In this document: positions 29,576 through 47,338 of the stretch, piece by piece
Layout: each line of letters starts with the position of its first letter
Position numbering within the stretch: the first letter of the stretch is position 1
Source: Amoebidium appalachense
Lineage: Eukaryota > Ichthyosporea
Assembly: GCA_963693365.1 (NCBI GenBank)
Contig: CAVNZM010000013.1
Span: 5,952,001 to 6,016,000, forward strand
Direction of reading: 5' to 3'
Length of the DNA stretch: 64,000 nt
Notes under the pieces: generated by a model
What the model saw: the letters and a program-made list of their open reading frames with translations, nothing else
The model's database searches: none
What the model was told of the DNA's origin: nothing
Position numbers and translations under genes: made by a program

Positions 29576-29904
29576 GGTGGGCCTGGGAAGATAGGTGGTC
29601 ATGATGCCGAGGGGGGTTCCGAGGCCTCCAGGATTGCTGTATGGCTGGCCAATCAATATGCGGGTGCACACATGATGTGGTGGGATGTGTGCACCTTCGG
29701 GATACCTACGTGATATGTGCATGCACTGGGTGCTGGCATGTGCTCTCATTTATATTAAACCCATGAAAACTTGGGTTGGCTCTACCTACTGAACACATGG
29801 GGCCCAATGGATATGCACAATGCAGTGCAGCTGCCTACTGCAACCGAGCACTGGCAAGAAGCAGGTGGGTGGGAGGAAAAGAAAAAGATTTGAAAAGATT
29901 TTTT

Positions 29905-29956
<52 letters not shown>

Positions 29957-30307
29957 GGGGATGGTGTGGTGCCCCCTCCCTCCCCCCCTCCCTCCCTACT
30001 CTCCCCCCGCCCCCCACCCCTTCTTTTTTTTTTTTCATCCTTCACAATCATCCAACGTTCACCTTTTGATACTTCCTTATTCCCTGCCCACCCTCTTTCA
30101 CAGCCTCACGTCCCTAACCATGGATCAGTACCGACTGCAGCCCACGCGGCACACCCACTTGCTATGGCTATGGTGCATGACCGTGGCCGGCAAAACTTCT
30201 ATTTATAAACGGCCCTCATCCCCTGCCGATCTCTTCCTTTTTATAATACATGCCCATGGCCAACCGCCGCCTCCAGCCGGCCGTTCAGTTTGCTGCCATG
30301 CCCAGCA

Positions 30308-30341
<34 letters not shown>

Positions 30342-31247
30342 ACCACAAAGCAGCCTACATGATAGAAGTCACACCCTCCGAGCGTCGAACCTTCAACCAG
30401 TATCCTTCCACCGTGTATTTAATCTCTCCCCCCCCCCCCCCCCCCTCTCCTACAAACACGCCTACTCACAAGGCACACACACACACTGCAGCAGCCTAAC
30501 TTGTATCAATACACCCACACCCAAGTCCTCTGTCCCCTAGCTACACCCATCATCCTCCAGGCAGAGAGGCAGGATGTAGGTTGCCATACAATGACGTGTG
30601 CAACCAGACAGGCCAACCACAACATCATGCATGCATAGACACCCCCCCCCCCATCCCTCCCCCAGCCCGTACAAACACACACATTAATGCCACCCTTACA
30701 CCCACACATGCAGCACAACACCACACAAAATTTAAGACACAGTCAGCCACCAAGCTACAGTTACAATGCCAACACCTTCCCAGCAACCATACCATCCCCA
30801 TAATCGACACACCGTGCCCACCACACTATCTACTAGACAGAGCACATTAGACGTACACACTCCACCACACACACAGGTCAAACACCCAACAACTGCTCCC
30901 ACCACAAACACACACAAAGCACATCGGACGAACACCTCCCATCACGAACACACACACACACATACACACACACACACACACACACAAACACACACACCTA
31001 CCCATCCACCCACACTCACCCACCCACACATCCCCACCCATCCACCCACCCACACCCACACACACACCCACCCACCCACCCACCCACACCCACACCCACC
31101 CACACCCACCCACACACCCCCCCACCCACCCACCCACCCACCCACTCACACCCACCCATCCACCCACCCACCCACACACCCCTTGCCACAGCACCACAAC
31201 CACACCACATTTGGCACTGTGCCCAGGGCATATAGGTGCATACGATG
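29576..31247. repeat. Intergenic; T/G composite, C-runs, CCCACC/CCCACA repeats
   Basis: A T16-G41 composite lies at 29898-29955 and C-runs at 30310-30338 and 30428-30445. A (CA)n at 30948-30985 passes into a CCCACC/CCCACA array to 31180. TATA-like motifs near 30200-30245 have no gene attached. No exon is recognised. Confidence 0.7.
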
Positions 31248-31253
31248 TTTATT
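31248..31253 (-). terminator. Polyadenylation signal AATAAA (FAM32A)
   Basis: This minus-strand AATAAA lies about 150 bases past the FAM32A stop at 31401-31403. Confidence 0.55.
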
Positions 31254-31400
31254 GTGTTCATGCCATGACATTCGCAGAATGAGATGTGTGTGCTGTCCGC
31301 CTTGAAGTGTAGGGGTGTATAACCAGCTTGTCCATGGGGTGTGTGTGACCACCTCGCATATGGGGTGTGTGTGATCACCTTGTCCGTGGGGTGTGTGTGA

Positions 31401-33182
31401 TCACTTAGTCCAGCTGACCTTTGGTATGTCGTAGTGTTCACTGATGCTGTCCAGATACTTGTTGAGTGACTGCACCCCCACCACAGTCAGCAACTCCCCA
31501 GCCACCCAGCCACACCCCTTGGGTGCCCACCCTGTCTGCAGGATGCAATCCCCCCCCCCCCCCCCCCCCCGGCCCTCCCCCTCCCCCTCCCCCCCCCCCC
31601 CCCTCTCCCCCCCCCCGCTGCCTGACCCATGCATGACCCAGTCAACGATGGCCCAGTGAGCAACACACAACTGATCGATCTTCTCCACTGTCGCTAAAAC
31701 AGTAATTTACTATCCCCCCCCCCCCTTCCCCCCTCCCCCCCCCTCCCACCGCCCCTCCCCCCCTCCCCCCTCCCCCCGCCCCCCAACACTCCCTCCGCCG
31801 TCCTCCTCTACCACAGCAGTTTCCCTACAGGTGCCCACGCATGGGCAAAACCCATGCAACACGTCCGTGCTTGTATGTGTGTGTGTGTGTGTGTGCTCAG
31901 GCTTATGCCCTAAAGAGTCGTGTGCGTTTATGTGCTTGGGTCTATTAGTAAGCCAGGCAATATGTCATGTGCTTGTGTGTGTGCTGGCATACCTATGGCC
32001 AACTGCGTGTGTGCAAGTACGTAAGCCTGTGTGAAATTGTAGCCCCGTGCCCTGTAGGTGCGCAGGCACAGGCAAGCCCCTCCCCCCCCCCCCCCCCCCC
32101 TCCCCCCTCCCCGCCACCCCACCCAACCCTAACCTCCCCCCCCCCCCCCCCTGCCTCCCCATTGCATACCTCGACCTTCTCCTTGTGTGTGAGGGTGGCC
32201 TTCTTCTTAATCCGATCGAGCTCCTGCCCCCATCCACCCAGTCAGTCAACCCCCACACACTCACAGCCATACAGACCCCATCCAGTCGTTTCAATCCCAA
32301 CATCTTCCTGCCACACGAATGGCTGCCCACATCAGTCAACAACATGCCACTAAGCTCGCACAAACACATACCTACACGGCTACAGCTTGTTCAAGTCCAC
32401 ACAGGGCCTCCCTCCCCCCCCCACTCCCCCCCCCCACACACTTCTACATCCGCCTCCCTTCTCCACTTTCCACACGTTCACGATTGAAACCCAAAAACTT
32501 AAACAAGTATAGGGGGGCGCACCACATGAAAATGATAATGTGCACGCACAAACTTCTAGAATGACACTAACTAATCGCAACATACAACATAACCTTACTT
32601 AACACCCACCGACCCACACCCACACACCCATCCACCCACCCGCCCATCCCTTCACACACGCACACACGCAAAACATGGAAAACAACGTCCTGTGCAATTG
32701 GCAATAGACATCCGGCCTACCTGTCAGCATGCTGGCACGGCTGAATGCACACGCCACACAAACAGCACGTAGGAACATAGGATACACAATGGAGACGCGC
32801 ACACACCCGTGCACACACACAATCAGAAGTGAGCAGCATGTTCCCAAAAGCAAGCGACACATACTCGTGCACGAGGCTAACATGCACACGTGCGTAAAGA
32901 CAGGCACTCACCCTCTGGCGTTGTGCCTCAAGGAACTTTCGCTGAGCTTCAGTCTTTCCCTTTGTTTCCGCCACAGCGTCCACAATCACCTCTGGGGGTG
33001 CCTTTTCCAGCGCGCGTTCCTTGTCCTTCTTCTTCTTCCTGCACACCCACTCAGCACACGCAATGACACACACAGCCCACCAACAAACAAACAGCAACTT
33101 ACTTGTGCACCTTGCCCGCGCCGGGCAGTCCACCCTTGAGCTTGAGCGGGTTCTTGGCTACGTTCTCGTATGCGTCCGCCAT
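31401..33182 (-). CDS. FAM32A: FAM32A-like protein, four exons, 109 aa
   Basis: Exons from the ATG are 33182-33103, 33038-32912, 32223-32170 and 31469-31401. Phases are 2, 0 and 0 and the product is 109 aa, close to the 112 aa of the human protein. The family's N-terminal pattern is present (MADAYENVAKNPLKLKGG, with LKLKG at 13-17). A lysine-rich stretch, a charged helical middle and the highly conserved C-terminus follow (EHYDIPKVSWTK, 98-109). FAM32A is a small nuclear protein; the human one sits at the catalytic centre of the spliceosome, where its C-terminal tail helps stabilise the 3' splice site for exon ligation. The SWTK ending resembles animal members more than plant ones. CTGAC branch-like motifs precede the last two acceptors. 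It is divergently oriented to the COP9 subunit 2 gene. Introns hold C-runs and CA-type repeats. Confidence 0.95.
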
Positions 33183-33227
33183 GCTGACGTGCCCAGCCTG
33201 CCTGCCAGCCTGCCTGCCTGACGTCGA

Positions 33228-33259
<32 letters not shown>

Positions 33260-33940
33260 GTCTGTCTGCGGGGTTTGCAGCTGCCGGCCCGCTGGTGTCT
33301 GTCTTTAACGACTATGTAGCGGATTCTCGATCGTGACGTAATTATTTATCCATGTCCGGACTTTCCTAAAACGAACATTTGATATATGGCAATTACCAAT
33401 CAGTGCGCTCAGTTTTATCGGATTCGGCTGCCCATGTGCGAGATCCGGTGACGTCATTTTGAAATTCGTGACATCATAATGACATCACGTTTTTATAAAT
33501 TACGTCATAACTACGTCATAATCGAGAAACCCTGACATAGACCTTAAATTTACCTAGTGATAGCGCAAACAATCCCGACTGCCTACGTCACCACTGCCAC
33601 ACTCAGTGAGCCGCTTTGCTCATATAATTGAAACTTTCAGTTCGCGCATTTTTTTCCTTCTTTTTTTCCCCTGCGTTGACCACCATCGCCAAAAGTGGCA
33701 GCCCAAGCCTCACCCAGCGGTGCTCCGTAGGTGCTTCACACACACTTATAGTCGGACAAGCAGGCACACACGACGCAGGTAGGAGCAGGCAGGCAGCCAG
33801 AGGGAAGCAAGCAGGCAGGCCCAAGGCAGGGACACGCAGAGCACTCATAGACAGGGGCACACAGGCAGGGTCACGCACGCTCCAAAGGAGCAAGGCACGC
33901 ACGCGAGCACTTAGGCCGTCCAGCACGCACCACCAAAACC
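33183..33940. promoter_or_regulatory. Divergent FAM32A / COPS2 promoter with CRE/ATF-like sites
   Basis: 758 bases separate the two start codons. CRE-type sites cluster in about 260 bases: TGACGTAA (33334), TGACGTCA (33449-33456, perfect), TGACATCA (33469 and 33480), ACGTCAT twice (33502-33520) and TACGTCAC (33583-33590). TATAAAT lies at about 33494 and TATAATT at about 33622. 33190-33260 carries a (CCTG)n run in the presumed FAM32A 5' UTR, and 33770-33900 is GCAGG/GCACG-rich in the presumed COPS2 5' UTR. Confidence 0.6.
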
Positions 33941-40122
<6,182 letters not shown>

Positions 40123-40657
40123 GCACTGGCTGGCTCAGTGCGGTACAGTGTGCGTGCACGTGTGTGCACATAGTTCAATTTATGGTCATCCCGATGTACA
40201 AATGTGGATAGAGGGAGCTTCGGACAGCAAACATAGCGAAAATCTGACACAAAGATTGATGCGTATACGTGAAGCAGTACAGTATACATGTGATGTGTTT
40301 GTTGGTGTGTCACGGTGCGGCGTGTGCTCGTGTTGGTAAACAGTAAACACGAGACATGTGTACGACGGATCCGGAGTGATTTGTCACGATTTTCGAGGTG
40401 TGTTCTGATTTATGTGCCTGTGCTGTCTAACAGTGGGCTCAATGAATTATGTTGCAATATAGTACTGGGATAATTCGTGGGATGATGTCTGTGGTGGGTT
40501 ACGATCTGACTGAGGGGTGCACCGGTGTCCAAGTTGGACGAAGGCGCGGTCACATGATGCATATGTGCAGGTCGCTGTAAATGTGTGGGTACGTGGCACT
40601 GCTTGGCCTGATGCAGTCACGTGATAGTGTGTGTGTGTGTGTCACGGCGTGTGTGTA

Positions 40658-40695
<38 letters not shown>

Positions 40696-40978
40696 GGGGA
40701 GGGGGAGGGGAAGGGGAACCGGGTTCGGGGAATTTCTTTTTCGGAAGTCTCAGGATTGTAGTGCAGCACCCCGTAAATACAATGATTAATTTGCTGGGAT
40801 TGTGACGAGTGCATCACATAAGCATGGGCGGGCTTCCCGTGCAATAGTACTGTTTATCACACTATTGCAATTGTATTTATTATTACTTACGTACATACAT
40901 GGATATTTGTGCACAGAACATGCGCATGCATGCAGGTGGCAGGATTCAGCAGTATTGTAAAGTGTGTTCACCTGGCAC
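40123..40978. other. COPS2 3' flank, no other gene seen
   Basis: Unique-looking DNA with a short (GT)n at 40661-40692. No AATAAA for COPS2 was found in the first 300 bases; a variant signal may be used. Confidence 0.5.
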
Positions 40979-41160
40979 CTGGGGGGATTTAGTATGGATG
41001 TGAGTCATCAGAACTGAACACTTCGACCTTGCCAAGTCACAAGTTGCCTGGCAACTTGTGACTTGGCAAGGTCGAACTGGCAACTTATGACTTGGCAAGG
41101 TCAAAGTGGAATTCAGTTCTGATGACTCACATTTGGCAACATACATACTAAATCCCCCAG
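40979..41160. mobile_element. Foldback / MITE-like element
   Basis: The ends are inverted copies: CTGGGGGGATTTAGTATG at the left, its complement (catactaaatcccccag) at the right. ATGTGAGTCATCAGAACTGAA is matched by TTCAGTTCTGATGACTCACAT further in. In the middle, 27-base perfect arms (41022-41048 and 41050-41076) flank a single T, with a third partial copy of the arm at 41078-41104. The 182-base unit has no coding capacity. No target-site duplication is certain. The structure fits a non-autonomous foldback DNA element. Confidence 0.75.
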
Positions 41161-41172
41161 GGTCTAAGGGGG

Positions 41173-41202
41173 GTTCTAAGACCCAGCCTTACGTCTTAGA
41201 AC
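41173..41202. repeat. Short perfect inverted repeat
   Basis: The arms GTTCTAAGAC (41173-41182) and GTCTTAGAAC (41193-41202) are complementary around a 10-base loop, immediately after the foldback element. It could be an RNA hairpin or part of the same insertion. Confidence 0.7.
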
Positions 41203-41786
41203 ATTTAAGAACCATCAGCAACACCTTATCTTATGTAAATGTTTAAATATCAAACCATAAATCTTCTTTACAAAATACTTTTTAGTAGTTTTTAATAGAT
41301 CAGAAATGGAAACCACTCTTTCTGCTGAACGAACGACTGAGTTCCGGTCAATCCGGTGCAATTCTCCGAAAAATCGGTGATATCTCGATGGCTGCTATTT
41401 GCTGAGCATATCAATAAAGTCATTAAAAAAAAAATATGCGAACAATTGTTTTGGGCCCCTCGTGAGGGCGGGAGTGGATGGAGAATGCGACATAGAATTA
41501 CTCGATATGATTGGATAGTGGCACTTGCACAGCGGGCCATTGGTTCATTTTTAGTCAAACACAATACGACTGCGAGGTGATGAGGGCTCTGGGGGGACCC
41601 ACAAAAATCACATAACCGTATCATAAAACATGTTGACAGCTTCATTTTAGATGCTTTTAATATTTTTTATTCCTGATAAAGTGACAAGTTTCACCCACTT
41701 GCGTCTTTTTAATACTCTGTCGTACATCTTTGGCATTGTTGTTGTCACTGGCTTTTTCGCTTTGGAATGTTGATCGACTAAACCGA
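41203..41786. other. Intergenic; possible retroposon tail
   Basis: An AATAAA at 41413-41418 is followed within 6 bases by an 11-A run (41424-41434), which looks like the 3' end of a retroposed transcript. No source gene is recognised. A minus-strand AATAAA lies near 41666. Confidence 0.35.
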
Positions 41787-41825
41787 CCAATGGCGTGGGA
41801 GCAAGCCTAATCCCCACATATAAAG
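41787..41825 (+). promoter_or_regulatory. CCAAT and TATA boxes of gene B
   Basis: CCAAT at 41787-41791 (inside GACCAATGG) lies 27 bases before TATAAAG at 41819-41825, pointing at gene B with its ATG at 42309. The expected start near 41850 implies a 5' UTR of about 460 bases unless an intron is present. Confidence 0.5.
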
Positions 41826-42308
41826 ACCGTTGTGTTGGCTCGCAAGCGGTCTTATTTTTTTTTTGGCATCCGATTTCTGTTCGCTCACTGGAGGTGTCCG
41901 CTGTCGCCTTCATGATTCTAGTTGGTGGCCCTGCGCACAGTGACTCTATCGTGTTGTTATAGTCGGAAAGCGGTAGCACATATAGTTGTAATTGCAAGAG
42001 TACGCGCATATGGGGGCACAGAGACAACGATCGATATCCACACATTTCACCAAGTAACGGGCGAGGCATTTAATGGTTGTTTACGTGTGCTTTTGGTCTT
42101 GATTTGGGGTTCCAATCTACATCCTTTCACGTCAAATCCACGACAACTCCCGAGCCTAGCCCCACACCCATCCCACACACACACACACACACACAAACGA
42201 CCCCATACACACGCGTACCCACACGCATACAAGCACACACAAACATACAAGTGTGTTACACACGCGCACGCACGCACACAAACACACACCTGCGCCCCAC
42301 ATTCGAAC

Positions 42309-44188
42309 ATGGGCCAAACACGCAACACGCCATCAGGGGGGTCCAGCCTTCTGGGCCTTTTCAAATCAAAGGCTAAGCACCCACCAGCCGAAGAGGCCGC
42401 GGTGTCTGCCGACCGTATGCAACAGCCGCCCGTGCCCACTGCCACGTGTGCGCACCGCACCCGCAGCATGCGCAGTGGCCCCGATCGCTACTTCCGCATC
42501 CCTATTCTGCGCGAGCTGAGTGATGGGCGGTTTGTGCGCATCGGACAGACATACATGCACTACCACGGCCCCTTTCCCGTGCGCAGGATAGAGCTCAGAG
42601 CAGGCCAACCCCCGCGCTGCCTGTTGGCCTACAGGTGGGTGACTTGGTGGGTGGGGGTGGGGTGGGGTGCTGAGCGATTAAGGGGGCTGTGGGGGTGTGG
42701 TGGAGGCAGCAGATTTGCTATAACCTTTGAAATTTTGATTTGGTTTGTTTCGAAGGTAGGTGGGGAAGGGGGGGAGAGGGAGGGGGGGGGGGTTGTCAGA
42801 ACAGGGCACCTAAAGGCATTTTATTTGTGGGGAGGAAAGATTTGAGTGTGTGCATTCACATCTGCAGCTTTTATTAAATGTTTGTGTGCTGTGAATTTGC
42901 ATAAAAAAAGTGCTCCATTATGCGGCGGTGAACTGAGCTGTGCATGTGTTTCATATTAAAACCCATATCCTTGAAGAGCAAAACACTACGCACATGCGCA
43001 TTTTTGTTGACGTACAATGCGCAGCGGATCATTATGCCTCGTTATTGCACGTCTGGTTTTCGGGTGTAGAACTGTATGGATTTGTGCACGCTTAGTCCAA
43101 CGGCTGCACTTACGGTGGTGCAATGAAGTGATTGTGAGTGCCCCATGATTCGTGTGCGTATGATGTGCTTGTGACCTTTGGGTTTGGAATTCGCATGTGT
43201 ACGTGCGTGCCCAAAATATGGGTTTGCATGTGGCTCTCTCTGTGCGTGTTTGTGCCACGTTGTATGCACACACGTCATGATTATGTATGCATGCACGCGT
43301 GTGTAAATGGTGTGTGTATGTATGCTTGTATGTGTGTGTGCATGTGCTTGTGACTGTATGTGATGTATTTGTGCATGTATGTGTGCATGTAATCTCGGGC
43401 ATGTGCGTAGGCGGATGTGGGTTGGCTTGCTGTGTGTTCCACGGCCAATGATGTAGCATGTAAACGAGATTACTGAATAAATTGTTTTTGTGTGGTTGAA
43501 GTCGACACGGTATGTGCGTTAAAATGTGTGTGACCTCTGCTCATGTCATTTAAGATTTTACGTGCAAGTGCTGTCTACGATGCACATGCAGCCCGTTCAG
43601 GTGCGAGTGCACACATGTATCGCAGGAGACACCGTGCCTTTTCGTGTGGGTTGCATGCAGGGCGCAGCAACTAACCTATCTGCAGGGAGGAGGAGTGGCG
43701 GGAGATGGCCGTGATCAATGCCCGTGACCTGGCCCGCTACCGGCAGGTGGTGGTAGACGTGGAGGAATTTGAGGCGGCCTGGCAGCGCTACAACCGAGGC
43801 ATCAGAGTGCTTCCCAGCCAGCTGTTTGCTCCCCCAGACTGGGCCCTTGCTTACAGGCCCGATGACGACCCTATGCCCGAAACACCCCCATCCCCACCCA
43901 CACACACACAGCAACAGAAACAAAGACACCCGCAGAGGAGAGACACGAGGTCTTCTCCCCCCCGGGCACCACCGCGGCTGCCACGGCAGTTACAGGCGCA
44001 GACAGACACGGGGGGAGGTGGACATTCACACACAGGGCCCGTCGGCCATGCAGCAGTGGCTGCAGAGGGACAAGGAGCTCAGGCAGAGGCTGGTGCGTGT
44101 GTGTGCGGGTGGGTGGGTGGGGGGGGGGGGGGGGGGGTGATGCTGGTGTTTTCCCGCGGACAGGTGTAAGGGCTGTGCATGTGTGTGT

Positions 44189-44224
<36 letters not shown>

Positions 44225-44315
44225 CGGAGGGAAGGGGAATGGTTCTTATGTGTGTGTGTGGAATAGGTGTAAGAGGTGTGCATGTGTGCGGGCGTGCGGA
44301 AGGTGGGGGGAAGGG

Positions 44316-44363
<48 letters not shown>

Positions 44364-45701
44364 GTGCGTGTGTTGTGCGTGTGTGTGTGTTGTGTGTGTG
44401 CTGGAATAGTTGTGATGGGTGTGGAAGTGCCTGATAAGGTTTGGATAGCTTGTGTGTGTGATTAGGTGTGTGCCCCATTGTAGATGTGATGTGTCTGTGT
44501 GATAGTGTGTTTTTTTAACTAATGTTTTTGAGCGTGCATGTGGGTCCTGCGGGGAGGGAGGGAGGTGCCTAATGTGGTATGTGGGTGCAGGCCCATGTAT
44601 GGGCGAGAATGGCTTCCCTGTGTTTTGAATGTGTGCATGTCGGATTGTGTGACTTCATGTCTCAGTGCAAAAGTGTGGCCGTGCATGGTGTGTGTGCATG
44701 TGCGTGTGTATATTCGTGTGCACGGTGTGTGTGCATGTACGTGTGCATGGTTTGTGTGCATGCACACGTGGGTGGTGTATGTACGTGTATGTGTGCATGG
44801 CGTGTGTGAATGTACGTGTGCATGGTTTATGTGCATGTACGTGTGCGTGAACGTGTGCATGGTATTCTCACATGATGTGTGTGCATGTAATGTGTGTATG
44901 GTTTGTGTGCATGTGCGTGGGCATGGTATGTGCATGTGAACGTGCAAATGTGTGTCTATGAACATACATATACACACACGAGCATGCATTACGTGCATGC
45001 AATGTGTGGTGTGTGCCATGCGGTGTGTAAGCAGAGCGTTGTGCTTGCTGTGCGTGCATTGTGGTATGTGTGCAATGTGGTGAGCATTATGGCGTGCTTG
45101 AGCGTGAATGGTGGGTGTGCATGCATTTTGATGTGCGTGCAAAGTGGGCGTGCGTGCAGTGTGTGTGGTGTGCATGCAGTGTGGTGTGAGATCAGTGTGG
45201 TGTAAGTGCAGTGTGGTGTGGTGTGCATGCAGTGTGGTGTACGTGCACATGTCGTGTAACATGGTGTGGTGTGCGTGCAGTGTGGTACGGTATAAGTGTA
45301 GTGCGATGTGTGTGCAGTGTGGTGTGTTTGACACGGGCACATGATGCCGCGGTTGCTGCTACTGCATCTGGTATGGTTGTGTGCACGTGTGAGTGTGTAT
45401 GCACTTGCTGTGTGGCTGTGGGGCACGTGCTGTCACACGGTAATTGTATGCACCTGCTTGCTGTGCACGTGTGTGTTGTGTGCACGTGTGTGCTCTGTGC
45501 ACCTGCTTCTTGTGCACGTGTGTGCTCTGTGCACCTGCTTCTTGTGCACGTGTGTGCTCTGTGCACCTGCTTCTTGTGCACGTGTGTGTTGTGTGCACCT
45601 GCTTCTTGTGCACGTGTGTGTTGTGTGTCCGTGTGTGTTGTGTGCACGTGTGTATTGCGTGCACATGCTGACTGTGTGTACAGGGCCAGTGTGCGGCGTG
45701 A
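42309..45701 (+). CDS. Protein with BAH-like domain (gene B), paralogue of gene A; frame break, 3' end uncertain
   Basis: Exon 1 is 42309-42634 (ATG with A at -3, G at +4) and exon 2 begins at 43686; the join is phase 2 and in frame. The domain spans residues 61 to about 157: YFRIPILREL, FVRIGQTYMHYHG, GQPPRCLLAYR, then across the intron AVINARDLARYRQVVV, EEFEAAW and LPSQLF. It aligns without gaps to gene A around the splice site. After a Pro/Gln-rich stretch the frame changes by one base, near the C7 at 43957-43963 or the G6 at 44010-44015. MQQWLQRDKELRQRL follows, matching the charged helix of gene A, then a donor at 44092. A short last exon at 45684-45701 (after TGCTGAC and acag, followed by AATAAA at 45757) is a weak guess. 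Function unknown; a chromatin role is inferred only from the BAH resemblance. Confidence 0.65.
42635..43685 (+). other. Intron 1 of gene B with an internal AATAAA
   Basis: The intron has a good donor (acag|gtgggt) and acceptor (CTAAC at 43671, tgcag at 43685). It contains AATAAA near 43475-43480 followed by GT-rich DNA, which could support premature polyadenylation. CATG/TGTG-rich DNA fills 43130-43400. Confidence 0.45.
44093..45683. repeat. G-runs, (GT)n, GTGCATG repeats and 32-bp E-box minisatellite
   Basis: G-runs lie at 44120-44137 and 44190-44224, and a (GT)n at 44320-44361. A long degenerate GTGCATG/GTGTGCATG block spans 44680-45320. At 45451-45660 about five copies of a 32-bp unit (ctgtgcacctgcttcttgtg then cacgtgtgtgct) each carry CACCTG and CACGTG E-boxes. 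Confidence 0.85.
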
Positions 45702-45756
45702 TGGAACAGCAGGCAGACACGGTCGAGGGCTGATGAGTGCCCTTGGGCAGGCCGGC

Positions 45757-45762
45757 AATAAA
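45757..45762 (+). terminator. Polyadenylation signal AATAAA (gene B, tentative)
   Basis: AATAAA lies 56 bases after the tentative gene B stop. Confidence 0.35.
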
Positions 45763-46754
45763 CGTGCACGTGCACAACCATAAACACATGACACCAGCAC
45801 CGTGTCCTGAATCGGGGTGCTGGGGGGAGGGGGGGGGGGGGGGGGCTGGCAGATTTTTTTTTTTTTTTGAGTTTTTCCCTAGAACATATGAAGGTATCAG
45901 AGGTGAGGGTTTGCTTAGTTTTCCAGAAAAGGCGAACATATCATCGTCACAGTATATGTGGCCACAAATCAGGTGGTGTGTGGGTTTGGATGCCAATGTG
46001 GTGTAACACTATCCGCTCTTTGTGCGCCTCTGTGTGACTGCATGTCTGCATGTATGTACATTCGTGCTTTATTGTGTGTGGCTGTGTGTGGGTGGGTTAG
46101 TAGGTGGGTGGGTGGGTGGGTGGGTGGCTGTGCGACTGTGCGCGTGTGCGTGTGTCGCACTGTGTGTCTGTGTGTGTGTGTATGTGTGTGCGCGTGTGCG
46201 TGTGTCGCACTGTGTGTCTGTGTGTGTGTGTGTATGTGTGTGTATGTGTGCGTGGTATGTGTGAGTGTGGGGCTGTGTGGGTGTGTGGGTGGTACGTGTG
46301 TTGTGTGTGGATGGTTATATGCGTGTAGTGTGAGTGTGTGGTGTGTGTGTTGTGTGTGGATGGTTATGTGTGTGTAGTGTGATATGCGTGTGGGTGTGAG
46401 TGTGTGGTGTGTGTGTGTGTGTGTACGTGTGTGTGTGTGTATTGCTGCAGCCGAAAAACCAAGGCACATGCATATAGCATAGCAACAAGCTATCAACATT
46501 CGGAAGTGCACGGCCACCCCTTCTCCCACCCTCCCCGCCTTCTCCCCCCCCCCCCATCCCCCCCACCCCCCTCCCCCTTAAAATAGAAAACATTAAAATA
46601 GAAAACATTCACAACTTCTTGAAGTTCCCCCTGGGGGCCCAGGCAAGGGCAAGAGGTCACCGGGTGAGTGGGTGAGAGGAGAGGGGAGAGGGGGCAGGGG
46701 GGGAGAGAGGAGGGGTGGGGGGAGGGGGGAGGGCCCAACCAGATCAGCTGATTT
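45763..46754. repeat. Intergenic; GT-based repeats and G-runs
   Basis: A G-run spans 45820-45846 and a T-run 45854-45869. A degenerate GT/GGGT block (46075-46440) includes a roughly 60-bp duplication around gcgcgtgtgcgtgtgtcgca. A C-rich piece follows at 46540-46580. No gene is recognised. Confidence 0.75.
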
Positions 46755-47215
46755 AACTTGCTCCGAGCAGATTTATTCTGCAAAAAGCAGAATTATTCTG
46801 CAAAAAGCAGAGAAAAAGCAGAATCAATCTGCTAAAAGCAGAATTATTCTGCAAAAGCAGAATCAATCTGCTAAAAGCAGAATTATTGTGCAAAAGCAGA
46901 AGCAATCTGCTAAAGGCAGAATCACTCTGCAAACAGCAGAATCAATCTGCTAAAAGCAGAATTAATCTGCTAAAAGCAGGATTATTCTGCCAAAAGCAGA
47001 ATTATTCTAGCAGAATTATTCTGCCAAAAGCAGAATTATTCTGCTGTCGAAAGCAGAATGATTTTTGCAGTTAATTCTGCTGAAAGCAGAATAATTCTGC
47101 TTAAAGCAGAGTGATTCTGCTTTTGCCGAATAATTCTGCTTTTTGCAGAATAATTCTGCTCTTTTTCCAGAATGATTCCGCTTTTGCAGAATAATTCTGC
47201 TTTTTGCAAGTTGAC
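46755..47215. repeat. Array of palindromes based on GCAGAATNATTCTGC
   Basis: About 20 copies of an A-rich spacer plus a GCAGAATTATTCTGC or GCAGAATCAATCTGC core. Each core is self-complementary or nearly so. On the left (46763 to about 47065) spacers read AAAAGC. On the right (about 47075 to 47212) they read GCTTTT, so the whole array is also a large imperfect inverted repeat with its centre near 47070. Confidence 0.9.
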
Positions 47216-47280
47216 TCTGCCGATGTGGTTGGGTCCTAGGGGGGGGGGGGAGGGGTCAGTTGAGCAATGGCTGAAAACTG

Positions 47281-47288
47281 TTTTTTTT

Positions 47289-47334
<46 letters not shown>
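47281..47334. repeat. T18-G36 composite tract
   Basis: A T-run passes directly into a G-run, like the tracts at 5527, 12129, 29898 and 34997. Confidence 0.9.

Positions 47335-47338
<4 letters not shown>

Noticed and set aside
41647-42069. 140-codon minus ORF across the gene B promoter
   Set aside because: No family match, and it overlaps the TATA/CCAAT region of gene B in antisense.
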